Assembly (NCBI RefSeq): GCF_002101555.1
Contig: NZ_LQOL01000049.1
Span: 186,001 to 250,000 of the forward strand
DNA from: Mycolicibacterium canariasense
GTDB lineage: Bacteria; Actinomycetota; Actinomycetes; Mycobacteriales; Mycobacteriaceae
Length of the DNA stretch: 64,000 nt
Direction: 5' to 3'
The position numbers were made by a program, and so were the translations under genes. Positions 34,624 through 43,864 of this stretch are shown here, one piece after another; position 1 is the first letter of the stretch; every line of letters begins with the position of its first letter. A model generated the notes under the pieces. It did no database searches. It was given only the letters and a program-made list of their open reading frames with translations, and was not told where the DNA came from.

Positions 34624-36027
34624 GTGTTGCAATCCGGCGTTTCGTTTCCCGAGTCGAGCACCAACTACGTGAGCCCGCCTCGGCTACGCGCGGCGCGGGC
34701 GGTGTCGGCAGTGGTACCTCGATTGGGCGACACCCTGGGCCTGATGCTGGACCCCACCCTCTACCTCTTCGAAAAGTACCGACAGCACGGTCCGGTGTTC
34801 GATCTGAAAACGCCGTACCTGACATATACGGTGCTGGCCGGTACCGAAGCGGCGAACTTCATGAGCAGCAAACAAGGCCGCGAATGCCTCACCGTGGGCA
34901 GTTCCTGGCGATTCGTGGAAGAAGAGTTCGGCGGCAAGGATTCCCTGGTCGCGGTGGACGGCGATCCGCACAAGCAGTGGCGCACACTCCTGCAGCGTGG
35001 CTACTCACGTGAGGCGGTGGCCGGCCGTTACGCCGAGGCCGTCGACGTGATCGACGAAGCGGTGGACAAGCATTGGCGCCCGGGCCGGCCGGTGCAGGTT
35101 CTCCCGGCGATGCAGAAACTTTCGATCGCCCAGGTGGGCACGTTCGTCGGCGGGGTGCGCCCGACCGATGCCGAGATCGACGACATCGCGTTGGTCACCC
35201 GAGAGATCCTCAAGATTGCTCCGGTACAACACATTCCGAAGGCGATGTTGCGTCTTCCCCGCTACGTCGGCGCGCGATCGCGGGTGAACATGGTAGCCAC
35301 GTCGGCCATCGCGCTGGCACGCCGAGCCCGCAACTCCGGTGCATCCGACCGGTCGATCCTGCTGCGCGACATCCTGGATTCCTGCGGCGACGGCCTCGGC
35401 GGGGCGAGCCAGCGCAATATGCTGTTCCACTGTGTCCTTCCGTACTTCGCAGGTGTCGAAACAACTTCGGCGACCGCGACGTTCGCGTTGTACTTGATCC
35501 TCAAGCATCCTCAGGTATTGGACCGGATCCGAGCAGAGGTCGATGACCTGTTCCGGGAGCCAGACCTGACCCACGACACCTTGTTCCAGGCAACACCCGT
35601 ACTGCACGGCGCGGTGACAGAAGCAATGCGACTGTATCCGATCGCATCGTTCCTCATCCGCGTCGCCGCGCGGGATTTCGAGTTCCACGGTCGCCTCGTC
35701 AAGCGTGGTCAGCACGTGTTCATCGGCACGACGGTTCCGCACTTCCTGGCCGAGCACTATCCGGATCCCATGACGTTCGACGTCGACAGATACCTGTCGT
35801 CGGCGGTCCCGCACCGCAGTCCGGGCGCCTACTCACCATTCGGCCGGGGACCGCACATGTGCATCGGCAAAGGGTTGGCCGAGGCGCTGATGCAACTGAC
35901 ACTCGCTCGCATCATCGCACGCCGCGAGCTGCGGCTCACCTCGCCGTCGTACCGCCTGACCAACCGGCTCTCATCGAGTTCGCCATCGCCGAGGTTCGCC
36001 GTCAATGTCGTCGGTGCGCGGCAGTGA
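34624..36027 (+). CDS. Cytochrome P450
   Basis: 467 aa, longer than its neighbour and only distantly related to it. The I-helix is PYFAGVETTSATATF, the ExxR is in TEAMRLYP, the PERF-like region DPMTFDVDRY is followed by the haem loop FGRGPHMCIGKGLAEA. The GTG at 34624 is preceded by a G-rich Shine-Dalgarno. The long N-terminal part and ETLRLYP-like motif resemble fatty acid or sterol oxidising P450s, but the substrate is unknown. It overlaps the convergent nitroreductase-like gene by 26 bp. Confidence 0.92.
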   Translation: MLQSGVSFPESSTNYVSPPRLRAARAVSAVVPRLGDTLGLMLDPTLYLFEKYRQHGPVFDLKTPYLTYTVLAGTEAANFMSSKQGRECLTVGSSWRFVEEEFGGKDSLVAVDGDPHKQWRTLLQRGYSREAVAGRYAEAVDVIDEAVDKHWRPGRPVQVLPAMQKLSIAQVGTFVGGVRPTDAEIDDIALVTREILKIAPVQHIPKAMLRLPRYVGARSRVNMVATSAIALARRARNSGASDRSILLRDILDSCGDGLGGASQRNMLFHCVLPYFAGVETTSATATFALYLILKHPQVLDRIRAEVDDLFREPDLTHDTLFQATPVLHGAVTEAMRLYPIASFLIRVAARDFEFHGRLVKRGQHVFIGTTVPHFLAEHYPDPMTFDVDRYLSSAVPHRSPGAYSPFGRGPHMCIGKGLAEALMQLTLARIIARRELRLTSPSYRLTNRLSSSSPSPRFAVNVVGARQ

Positions 36028-36532
36028 CGGTGCAATCGAGCCTGAACACCCGGGGCTGGCGGCCGGACTTGCGTTCGCAATCGGCATGGTACGGCGACCG
36101 TTGCAGGATCTGCCGCCATACGGTGTCACGCGCTTGTCCTTCTAACAGCGTTGCTGTGCAGTCTGTTTCGTCTCCACCGATGTTGATTCGACACTCCGGC
36201 CGGTTCATCAGCCATGACGTCCACAGCGGATGGTTGGGGCGCGACCAGTTCGTGCCGACGATGTACCGGTGTCCGCCGATTGCCAGGTACTGCAGCGGAA
36301 CGACGACGACGGCACCACGCGCGTTCGATACCATCAGCGTCACGGCGGGGATCCGGGACACCGCGGTGACCGTCCACCGCCCACGGGTGATCCGGTACAG
36401 CACGCGATCAGCAGCCACGGAGGACCGCCGGATCGGAGCGGCCCAGTCGTGGTGGCCGACGGCCAGCACTGCCCGCCGGACCACCCCGACGATCCCGCCA
36501 CGCTCGGGCTGCGACTCCTCCGACGAGACCAT
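36002..36532 (-). CDS. Deazaflavin-dependent nitroreductase-like protein (Ddn/FDR family)
   Basis: 176 aa split-barrel protein. The middle segment VSNARGAVVVVPLQYLAIGGHRYIVGTNWSRPNHPLWTSWLM and the end VFRLDC match the mycobacterial Ddn/DUF385 family, whose members bind F420H2 and reduce quinones or unsaturated lipids. I chose the ATG at 36532 with GGAGGA before it. It is divergent from the WS/DGAT-like gene with 91 bp between. A role in reducing a pathway intermediate is inference. Confidence 0.75.
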   Translation of the reverse strand: MVSSEESQPERGGIVGVVRRAVLAVGHHDWAAPIRRSSVAADRVLYRITRGRWTVTAVSRIPAVTLMVSNARGAVVVVPLQYLAIGGHRYIVGTNWSRPNHPLWTSWLMNRPECRINIGGDETDCTATLLEGQARDTVWRQILQRSPYHADCERKSGRQPRVFRLDCTVTAAHRRH

Positions 36533-36623
36533 TTGTCCTCCAATGCTTCTCACGATCACCACCGTCGCCATCACGATAACGCTCGAGGCTCACGTTGTAC
36601 GACCGAGATGAGGGGAATTCCGG

Positions 36624-38009
36624 ATGGACCAGTTGACCGGATACGACGCCAGCTTCCTGTACCTGGAAACCCCGACGCACTACCACCAGGGTTGCGGGGT
36701 GATCATCCTCGACACATCGACCATGCCCGGCGGTTACCGGTTCGACACGGTACGCACCTGGCTCGCCGAGAGGATTCGGGAGATACCCACATACACCGAG
36801 AAGGCATTCGACCCCTGGTACAACCTGGGGCACCCCTTCTGGGTGAAGGATCAGTCGTTCGACCTGGACCGGCACGTGCACCGTGTCGTGATCCCCGCCC
36901 CGGGCACCGAGGAGCAACTGGCCCAGGCATGTTCGGCGATCGCCTCGACACCGCTGGATCAGCGGTATCCGCTGTGGACCATCACCATTATGGAGGGCTT
37001 GGCCGACGGTAATGTCGCGGTACTGATCAAACGCCACAACGCCAGCCTGGACGGGGTGCGTGGCAATTCCCAACTCGGCCAACTCTGCGGCACCGCGGCC
37101 ACGGAGTATGCGGTGGTCCGCGACGCCGGGGTGGCCCGGCCGGCGGCGATCGCCCTCGCCGGGGCCCGCACCATGGTCAGGAAACCGGTCAATCTGGGCC
37201 GGATGATCGCCGAAGCGGTCCGAGCCCGCCGGCACCGCGACGTGCCTCCGCTGCCGGCCGGCGTACCCGCCCCGATGTCCGCACCCAGAACATCTTTCAA
37301 CACGACTCTGACGCCCAACCGGAACCTGGCCTGGGCCAGCTTGCCGATGGACGAGGTGCTGGACGTCAAGCGCAGGCTCGGGGTGAAGCTCAACGACGTG
37401 ATGCTGGCGTTGACCGCCACCGTCATGCGCCAGTACCTCCTGAGTCGCCACGAACTGCCCGATCGCCCGCTCCGGGCATTCGTCCCGGTGTCGGTGCACG
37501 ACAAACCCGGGCAGCACGGCCGGAACCGGACGACGGGCTTGCTGACCAGCCTGCAGACCCGTACCGAGGACCCCGTACAACGAGCTCGCGAGATCGCCGT
37601 CATCACCGATGCCGCCAAACGGCATGCGGAGGCATTGGGCCCCGGGCGTATTCACGACTGGTTCGATTTCAGCGCCCGCTACTGGGGTCTGTTGTTCCGG
37701 TGCTACTCGCGGTTGAGACTGGCTGATCGGCACCGTGTCATGCAGAACCTGGTGCTGTCGAACATCGGCGGCCGCCATGAGAATCTCTTCTTCGCCGGCG
37801 CGCGGGTAGCGGCGTTCTATCCCTTCGGGGCGCCACTCGACGGCGGTGCGTTGTTCATGACGGTCGCATCCCACGACGACCGGCTCAACATCGGTCTGAT
37901 CGCGTGCCCGGAGATCGTTCCACGGCTGGGCGATCTGGTCGCCGGATTCCCGGTCGCTTTGCGGGAATTGAGCGCAGCACTCGACGCCGCAGCGGCCACC
38001 GCCGAGTGA
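36624..38009 (+). CDS. WS/DGAT-like acyltransferase with altered active-site motif
   Basis: 461 aa, the normal size for bacterial wax-ester synthase/diacylglycerol acyltransferases, which join an acyl-CoA to an alcohol. It begins MDQLTGYDASFLYLETP, as these enzymes do, and ends with the NVSN-like LSNIGG and GPPLMDG-like region APLDGGALFM. The active-site motif HHxxxDG reads HNASLDG here (His138, Asn139, Asp143), so the second, catalytic histidine is replaced. It may use another mechanism, be a binding protein, or be inactive. It is followed after 17 bp by the PLP enzyme on the same strand. Confidence 0.88.
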   Translation: MDQLTGYDASFLYLETPTHYHQGCGVIILDTSTMPGGYRFDTVRTWLAERIREIPTYTEKAFDPWYNLGHPFWVKDQSFDLDRHVHRVVIPAPGTEEQLAQACSAIASTPLDQRYPLWTITIMEGLADGNVAVLIKRHNASLDGVRGNSQLGQLCGTAATEYAVVRDAGVARPAAIALAGARTMVRKPVNLGRMIAEAVRARRHRDVPPLPAGVPAPMSAPRTSFNTTLTPNRNLAWASLPMDEVLDVKRRLGVKLNDVMLALTATVMRQYLLSRHELPDRPLRAFVPVSVHDKPGQHGRNRTTGLLTSLQTRTEDPVQRAREIAVITDAAKRHAEALGPGRIHDWFDFSARYWGLLFRCYSRLRLADRHRVMQNLVLSNIGGRHENLFFAGARVAAFYPFGAPLDGGALFMTVASHDDRLNIGLIACPEIVPRLGDLVAGFPVALRELSAALDAAAATAE

Positions 38010-38026
38010 TCGGCAAGGAGACCACC

Positions 38027-40159
38027 ATGTGCCCGGATCGGTATCGTGGAGCCACCGAAGCGACCATCGGCACCCTTGTCGGGCTCAACCGGAGCAAGCG
38101 TCCCAACATCCTGGTCTCCGGCTTGGCCATCACCGTGGAGAGTGCCCAGGTCGGCTATCTCGTCAACGAACTGCTGCCAGGCAACGGTGATCACGTCACC
38201 TATTACGCCAACTCCCTTGAGGAAGCGTTATCGGGTGCCATCCGACTTGTCAGACATACCAGCAAGCTCGAGGGGAGCCCGGATCCCCAGGCCTGGATCC
38301 TGGTGTTCGATCCGAGCGATCGGCTGCGCCGATATTTCGACCCGCTCACCGAAGCGGCGGAGACGGCCATGGTCCGGCACGTCCGCTTCGTTTCTTCGTC
38401 GACGGGCGCGATGGACGCACTCACCGCGGAGGCGTGGGCTGCGTTGGTGGTACTGGACGCCGACGATGGTGCAGCCGAACTGATGGCCGTAGCGCAGCGA
38501 CGCGAAATGCTCCGGGTGGTGGCCGAAAGCCGCGCGTTGCCGGAGCCCGAGGAGCTGGCCCGGCGCCTCGTTGAGGGCGACGTCTACGTCTTCGGCGAGA
38601 ACCTGACCGACTTCCAGGTGCCTTTCGGCTGTTACACGATGTCACCGTCGGCCTATCGGGTGTGGGACAACCCGCTGGATGCCATGGCTCAGACGTCGAC
38701 CTTCGCGGCGAACGCCAGCTCGTTGACATTGGTGATGGCCACGCTGCGCGAACATGGCTATCTCAGCGCCGAGCGCGACCGGGTGCTCGCCGAGATCGCC
38801 GGGTCGCGCCGGCTGCGCAACGACTATTTTCGCCGGTTCGCCAATCCGTCTGCCGCCGACCTGATGGAGGCGTTCGGGCTGGACTTCGACTTCGCCGAAG
38901 CCTACGGTGCGCGGATCACCCTGCGGGACGGCGACAGCCTGCTGGACTGTGCGCTGGGAAACGGCGCCAACCTGCGCGGGCACAATCCACCCGATATCGC
39001 CGCCGAGTTGACCGGACACGATGAGACGGTCGACTACACCGGCCGCCTGGAACGGCTGCTGTTCGAGCTGAGCGGATTCGATGTGACGCTTCCCGCGGTT
39101 AGCGGGGCGACCAGCGTCGAAAACGCGCTGTATCTCGCGCGGATGGTACACCCGGACCGGCCTCGGATCGTGACGTTTCGCGGCAACTTCTCGGGCAAGA
39201 CGGCCGCGACCCTAAACGTGAGCCGATACGGTCCGCAGCGGTCAGCCAGTATCGACGGTGCCTTCGAACCCTATTACCCGGACGTCGTTTTCATCGATCC
39301 GTTCGGTGCGGGGGCAGCCTCCCGGCTCGCCTCGGTGTTGGCCGATCGCGACGTGGGCTTAGTGTGGTGCGAGCTGATCCAGGGGATGTCGTGCCAGGGG
39401 ATCCCCGACGAGCTGTTACAGATCGTCGGGGAACACAAGCGCGAATCGGGGTTCCTGGTCGGTGTCGACGAAGTGCTGACCGGTGTGTGGCGCAGCGCGG
39501 ACACCTTTCTGCTGCAGCAGTCCTGGCTGCCGGGTGTCGCGGATATCGCCACGATCGCCAAGCCGTTGTCGGACATGATGATCCCGATGGCCGCCACCCT
39601 CACCACCCGTGCGGTGATCGAAGCGGCTCGCCACAACCACGCCGAAGCTGTCGACGAGCTGCGGCACCGCTACCGCAACAATCTCGGTGCCCATGTGGCC
39701 TGGCACGCGCTGCGCAGCGTCAATACCGAGGAGGCCCAACAGCGTAGGCGCAGCGAACGGGAAACGCTGCGCGACGGCCTGGAACGGCTCGCCGCGCGGT
39801 CACCGCTGTACGAGTCGGTACAAGGCCACGGCACCCACATACGGTTGATCACCAATTCGCGGCACTTCCCGTTTCGCGAGAACGGTGTGATGGGCGAATT
39901 ACTCGGCCAGGCCTTCGAGGACCTGATCCTGCGCCGATGCCGGGTGATCCTGGGTCGCGGACGGTTCTTTCCGCCGCTGTTCCCCCCGACCGGAACCGCC
40001 GAACAGGCCGTCGCTCGCCTGGAGTCCGGTTTGGACGGCGTGACCGCGGCCACCGTCTATGCCAACCTGCTGCGCAACCTGGCCGGTTTGGCCGCCTTCG
40101 CGGCGCGTCGGCAGTTTCACCGCCTTCGCGTTCGGGCACCGATAGGGCAACGGACATGA
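38027..40159 (+). CDS. Class III aminotransferase-fold PLP protein with degenerate N-terminal copy
   Basis: 710 aa. Residues about 275-690 form a class III aminotransferase domain: LRDGDSLLDCALGNGANLRGHNPP, SGATSVENALYLAR, CELIQG, the PLP aspartate in GVDEVLTGVWR and the Schiff-base lysine in TIAKPLSDMM (about Lys512). Residues about 185-240 (FGENLTDFQVPFGC, then QTSTFAANASSLTLVMATL) look like the segment around and after that lysine, with Glu in place of Lys. The N-terminus therefore seems a decayed partial copy. The ATG at 38027 follows AAGGAGA. It could aminate the aldehyde made by the CAR, or be a mutase-type enzyme. Confidence 0.85.
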   Translation: MCPDRYRGATEATIGTLVGLNRSKRPNILVSGLAITVESAQVGYLVNELLPGNGDHVTYYANSLEEALSGAIRLVRHTSKLEGSPDPQAWILVFDPSDRLRRYFDPLTEAAETAMVRHVRFVSSSTGAMDALTAEAWAALVVLDADDGAAELMAVAQRREMLRVVAESRALPEPEELARRLVEGDVYVFGENLTDFQVPFGCYTMSPSAYRVWDNPLDAMAQTSTFAANASSLTLVMATLREHGYLSAERDRVLAEIAGSRRLRNDYFRRFANPSAADLMEAFGLDFDFAEAYGARITLRDGDSLLDCALGNGANLRGHNPPDIAAELTGHDETVDYTGRLERLLFELSGFDVTLPAVSGATSVENALYLARMVHPDRPRIVTFRGNFSGKTAATLNVSRYGPQRSASIDGAFEPYYPDVVFIDPFGAGAASRLASVLADRDVGLVWCELIQGMSCQGIPDELLQIVGEHKRESGFLVGVDEVLTGVWRSADTFLLQQSWLPGVADIATIAKPLSDMMIPMAATLTTRAVIEAARHNHAEAVDELRHRYRNNLGAHVAWHALRSVNTEEAQQRRRSERETLRDGLERLAARSPLYESVQGHGTHIRLITNSRHFPFRENGVMGELLGQAFEDLILRRCRVILGRGRFFPPLFPPTGTAEQAVARLESGLDGVTAATVYANLLRNLAGLAAFAARRQFHRLRVRAPIGQRT

Positions 40160-40170
40160 CATGGCCGAAC

Positions 40171-41118
40171 TCAGCTGAAGGGCGACGGCTTCCACCACCA
40201 CGGTGCGGCCATGTCGGCGTCGATTCCGGCGGCTGCGTTCGCGTCGTCGAAGACGGTGCTGACCCCCTCCGGGGAGACCGCGGACGGCCACGGCCGGTAG
40301 CGGTCGATTTTCGCGTATCGAAGTCCCGGCGCCAGATCGGTGTCGGTGAGTTGGTCGTGCAACCAGGTGGCGGATCGGACGGCTGTGCTGAACCCGTCCC
40401 AACGGCCGAATTTCGTGAGTACGTGGCGAAACGACCAGCGCGACAGCCAGTTCAGATTACGGGCGATGTTGGTTTCGGCCATGATCCCTGGTTCGTAGGC
40501 GAGGATCGTGAACCGGCGCGGAGCGCGTTCGGCGTAGGCACGGCACAGGTCAACGGTGGCCCGCTTGCTGGCGACGTAGGCCTGCGGACCCGGCATCGAC
40601 CCGGGTTGCAGTGCCACGGTGAGCGGCACCGTCGCCGGCGCAGGCAATCCTGTCCACCACCGGCGCCGCGCCTGCGCCCCGGACCCCACGAAGACTATCG
40701 TCAGGTCGCCGCGCTCGTCGACGCATGCCGACAGACGAGCCAGAAGAAGGTGTGGCGCAACGAGATTTGTGACGAACGTGGCGTCAAGGCGATCGACTGT
40801 GGTGTCAGACCGTGCGCCGGGGTGCACGGCGGCATTGAGTACAACGGCACCCAGCGGCGGCAGTCCACCGGACCGCAACACGTCAGTCAGTTGTCCGGCC
40901 GCTTCCCGGACGGTGTCCAGACGGGACAGGTCGCACACCACGTAGTGCGCATACCGGTCCCCCAGTCGCGCAAGCAGTTCGGCTCGCCGTTGGGCGTTGC
41001 GGCACAGGAAGATCGCGTGATGCGAGCCGGACTCCATGATCCGCTGGGCCAACGCCAAACCGAGCCCGGAGGTCGGGCCGGTCAGCACCAGGGAACGCCT
41101 GGGAGCCTGTTCGTCCAT
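40171..41118 (-). CDS. SDR family oxidoreductase (retinol/protochlorophyllide-reductase-like)
   Basis: 315 aa SDR with TGPTSGLG, CDLSRLDTV, LNAAVHPG and the catalytic pair in YVASK. The length and the LSRLDTVREAA pattern place it with the extended retinol dehydrogenase-like SDRs that act on long hydrophobic alcohols or aldehydes. It is convergent with the PLP enzyme (stops 12 bp apart) and divergent from the flavin monooxygenase gene. It might reduce the CAR aldehyde to an alcohol, the acceptor a WS/DGAT would need; this is inference. Confidence 0.87.
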   Translation of the reverse strand: MDEQAPRRSLVLTGPTSGLGLALAQRIMESGSHHAIFLCRNAQRRAELLARLGDRYAHYVVCDLSRLDTVREAAGQLTDVLRSGGLPPLGAVVLNAAVHPGARSDTTVDRLDATFVTNLVAPHLLLARLSACVDERGDLTIVFVGSGAQARRRWWTGLPAPATVPLTVALQPGSMPGPQAYVASKRATVDLCRAYAERAPRRFTILAYEPGIMAETNIARNLNWLSRWSFRHVLTKFGRWDGFSTAVRSATWLHDQLTDTDLAPGLRYAKIDRYRPWPSAVSPEGVSTVFDDANAAAGIDADMAAPWWWKPSPFS

Positions 41119-41165
41119 ACCTCAGCACAGTACGGCCAATGGCGCCCGAACCCACCGGAGATCAG

Positions 41166-42617
41166 ATGAACAGCGCAGAACCCGAACATGTCGACGTTAT
41201 CGTGGTGGGTGCCGGTATCGCGGGTATCAGTGCGGCCTGGCATCTGCGAAAGCACTGCCCCGCCCTGGACATGGTTGTGTTGGAGGGCCGTTCGGAGCTG
41301 GGTGGAACATGGAGCCTGTTCCGGTATCCCGGGGTGCGTTGCGATTCTGACATGTACACGCTCGGTTTCTCCTTCGCTCCGTGGACCAGGGAGGACGCCA
41401 TCGTCGGCGGTGAGGTCATCCTGTCGTATCTGAAACAGGTTGCAGATCAGGAGAACATCACGCCGTTCATCCGATTCGGCAACCACGTGCACGCTGCGCG
41501 CTGGTCCTCACGGCACAACAGATGGACCGTCGAAGTGGACACCCCGGATGGTCCGCGACAGCTCACCTGCTCCTTCCTGATGGCCTGCACCGGTTATTAC
41601 CGCTACGACGGCGGCTACCTTCCGGAATTCCACGGAATCGACGAGTTCGCAGGACCGGTGGTGCACCCACAACAATGGCCCGATGACCTCACGGTCACCG
41701 GCAAACGCATAGCCGTCATCGGCAGCGGCGCTACGGCGATGACCCTGGCACCCCGGCTGGCCGAGGAAGCCGGTCACGTGAGCCTGGTACAGCGGTCACC
41801 TACCTACGTGGTGAGCCGGCCGCGCCGGGACCGGTTTGCGAACCTCCTGCTGCGCTGGCTCCCCCGGCGGGCAGCGTATTCGGTTATCAGGGTCAAGAAC
41901 GTGTCGATGATGACGTTGTCGCTCTACATGGCCCGGAAGGTCCCGAAGCGTATGGGCGAAGCCATCATCGGACGCACCAAACGCGAGCTGCCACCGGACT
42001 ACGACGTGGACAAGCATTTCCGGCCGAGGTACAAGATCTGGGACAACCGATTGTGCCTCATCCTCGACGGTGATCTGTTCAAGTCGATCGGGCGGGGCGA
42101 CCTCACCATGGTCACCGGCGAGATCGACCGTTTCGACCGGGACGGCCTGTTCCTCAGCACCGGCGAACACATCCCGGCCGATATCGTGGTCACGGCGACC
42201 GGCTTCCACATGCGGCTCTTCGGCGGGGTCGACCTGTACCTGGACGACCGGCCGATCGATCTCACCGACACGGTCTGCTACAAGGGCATGATGCTCGACG
42301 GCGTGCCGAATTTTGCATTCACGGTGGGTTATCAAGCGGCCACCTACACACTCAAGGCCGATATCGTGTCCCGGTACGTGAGCAGATTGCTCAACCACAT
42401 GGCCGAGAACGACATATCGTGCGCCACTCCGCATCTCGACGAGTCGGTGCAGCTCGAACCGTTCACTCAATACCGGCCGGGTTATGTGCAGCGGGTGCTG
42501 GACACCCTGCCGCGGCAAGGTTCGAAACCGCCATGGCGGCTGAGCATGAACTATTACCGGGATTCCTGGATGGCGAAGGTCCAGCCGGTTGCTGACACCC
42601 ACATCCGGTTGTCGTGA
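41166..42617 (+). CDS. EthA-like flavin-containing (Baeyer-Villiger type) monooxygenase
   Basis: 483 aa. The FAD motif VIVVGAGIAGISAAWHL, the GGTWSLFRYPGVRCDSDMYTLGFSF region, the second Rossmann motif VIGSGATAMTLAP and the FMO/BVMO stretch TATGFHMRLFGG are all present. Overall the sequence follows M. tuberculosis EthA closely as I remember it. Such enzymes insert oxygen next to a ketone or oxidise a heteroatom, using NADPH. The ATG at 41166 has GGAG in front. The sulfotransferase gene overlaps it at GTGA, and the DUF1214 gene overlaps that, so the three form an operon. Confidence 0.93.
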   Translation: MNSAEPEHVDVIVVGAGIAGISAAWHLRKHCPALDMVVLEGRSELGGTWSLFRYPGVRCDSDMYTLGFSFAPWTREDAIVGGEVILSYLKQVADQENITPFIRFGNHVHAARWSSRHNRWTVEVDTPDGPRQLTCSFLMACTGYYRYDGGYLPEFHGIDEFAGPVVHPQQWPDDLTVTGKRIAVIGSGATAMTLAPRLAEEAGHVSLVQRSPTYVVSRPRRDRFANLLLRWLPRRAAYSVIRVKNVSMMTLSLYMARKVPKRMGEAIIGRTKRELPPDYDVDKHFRPRYKIWDNRLCLILDGDLFKSIGRGDLTMVTGEIDRFDRDGLFLSTGEHIPADIVVTATGFHMRLFGGVDLYLDDRPIDLTDTVCYKGMMLDGVPNFAFTVGYQAATYTLKADIVSRYVSRLLNHMAENDISCATPHLDESVQLEPFTQYRPGYVQRVLDTLPRQGSKPPWRLSMNYYRDSWMAKVQPVADTHIRLS

Positions 42618-43864
42618 CTACCGTCGACATGGCGGCCCGCTGGCCGGTCCGGGCAATCAACAGTCTCGGCGTACCGCTCACCGCGTTGGGGGCGGTGCCG
42701 AGCCTGGACGCCGGGTGGCTGCGCGAGTCCGCGAGCCGGGTGACGGGCATCGACTGGGTCGAGGATGCCTACCTCGACGAAGCGCTCGATGTGCTCACCG
42801 CGTCATTGCGAGCCGAAGCCGACCTGAGCTTCATGGGCCGCAAGATGGTCCAGGTGAGGCTCAGGCGGATGCTCGCCACCCGGCTGCGGTTGGGCAGGCT
42901 CCTGCAAAGCCATCCCGAGATCGCGGCCCGACCGGTACCACCCCCGGTCGTCATCGTCGGGCTACAGCGCACCGGGACGACGTTGCTGCACCGGCTGTTG
43001 GCCGCCGATCCCGCGGCGGGCTCCATGCGCTCGTGGGAGGGCGCCCACCCCCTCCCCGACCCGAACCAGGTTCCAGGACGTCCGGATGCCCGAGTCGCAT
43101 TGGCCGCCAAGGAAGAACGGGTACTGCGCTATCTGCAACCGCAGTTCTTCGCGATTCACGCGGCGGAGGCGGCGGCGCCGGAAGAAGATGTACTACTGCT
43201 CGATTACTCATTACACAGCCAGATGGCCGAGGTCATGTTCCACGTCCCGACGTACGGGCGGTGGCTGACCGGTGAGGACATGACCGCTGCATACGCATTG
43301 CACCGGTTGCTGCTGCAGGTCCTGGATTGGCAGAAACCGCGCGGACGCTGGGTGCTGAAATCACCTGCGCATCTGGAGCACCTCGACGTCCTGCTGCGCA
43401 CCTTCCCCTGCGCCGTGGTGGTGTGGGCGCACCGAGACCCGGCCCAGACCACGGCCTCCTCATCGAGCATGCTGGCCCATTACCAAGCGCTGTTCAGCGC
43501 ACGGGTGGACCATCAGCGGCTGGCCCGGTATTGGCTCGCGAAGAATGCCGCGATGATCGAGCGCGCCATGACAGTCCGCCGTACTGCCACCGCCACCTTC
43601 GTCGACGTGTACTACCGGGACCTGCTCGCGGACCCGATAGGCGTCGTCGAGGCGATCTACCGAGCGGAGGGGCGAGCGGTGACACCGGCTGCCCGCCAGG
43701 CGATGGCCGCCGCGCTCGACGAGCAACCCCAGAATCGGCACGGCACCCACGAATACAGCCTCGAGCAGTTCGGGCTCAGCGTGGCGCAGGTCGACGACGC
43801 CTATCACCGTTATGCCGCTCATTTCGCGGTGGGTCACGAACCCGGAGGTGTCCGTGCCACATGA
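42614..43864 (+). CDS. Sulfotransferase family protein
   Basis: 416 aa. The PAPS-binding loop is VVIVGLQRTGTTLLHRLLAADP near residue 120. The middle has RGRWVLKSPAHLEHLDVLLRTFP, with the 3'-phosphate-binding region that follows (WAHRDP). This architecture is the large mycobacterial sulfotransferase group (Sulfotransfer_3 type), which sulfates lipids and glycolipids using PAPS. The GTG overlaps the monooxygenase stop. The product of this cluster may thus carry a sulfate, but no acceptor can be named. Confidence 0.9.
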   Translation: MTTVDMAARWPVRAINSLGVPLTALGAVPSLDAGWLRESASRVTGIDWVEDAYLDEALDVLTASLRAEADLSFMGRKMVQVRLRRMLATRLRLGRLLQSHPEIAARPVPPPVVIVGLQRTGTTLLHRLLAADPAAGSMRSWEGAHPLPDPNQVPGRPDARVALAAKEERVLRYLQPQFFAIHAAEAAAPEEDVLLLDYSLHSQMAEVMFHVPTYGRWLTGEDMTAAYALHRLLLQVLDWQKPRGRWVLKSPAHLEHLDVLLRTFPCAVVVWAHRDPAQTTASSSSMLAHYQALFSARVDHQRLARYWLAKNAAMIERAMTVRRTATATFVDVYYRDLLADPIGVVEAIYRAEGRAVTPAARQAMAAALDEQPQNRHGTHEYSLEQFGLSVAQVDDAYHRYAAHFAVGHEPGGVRAT

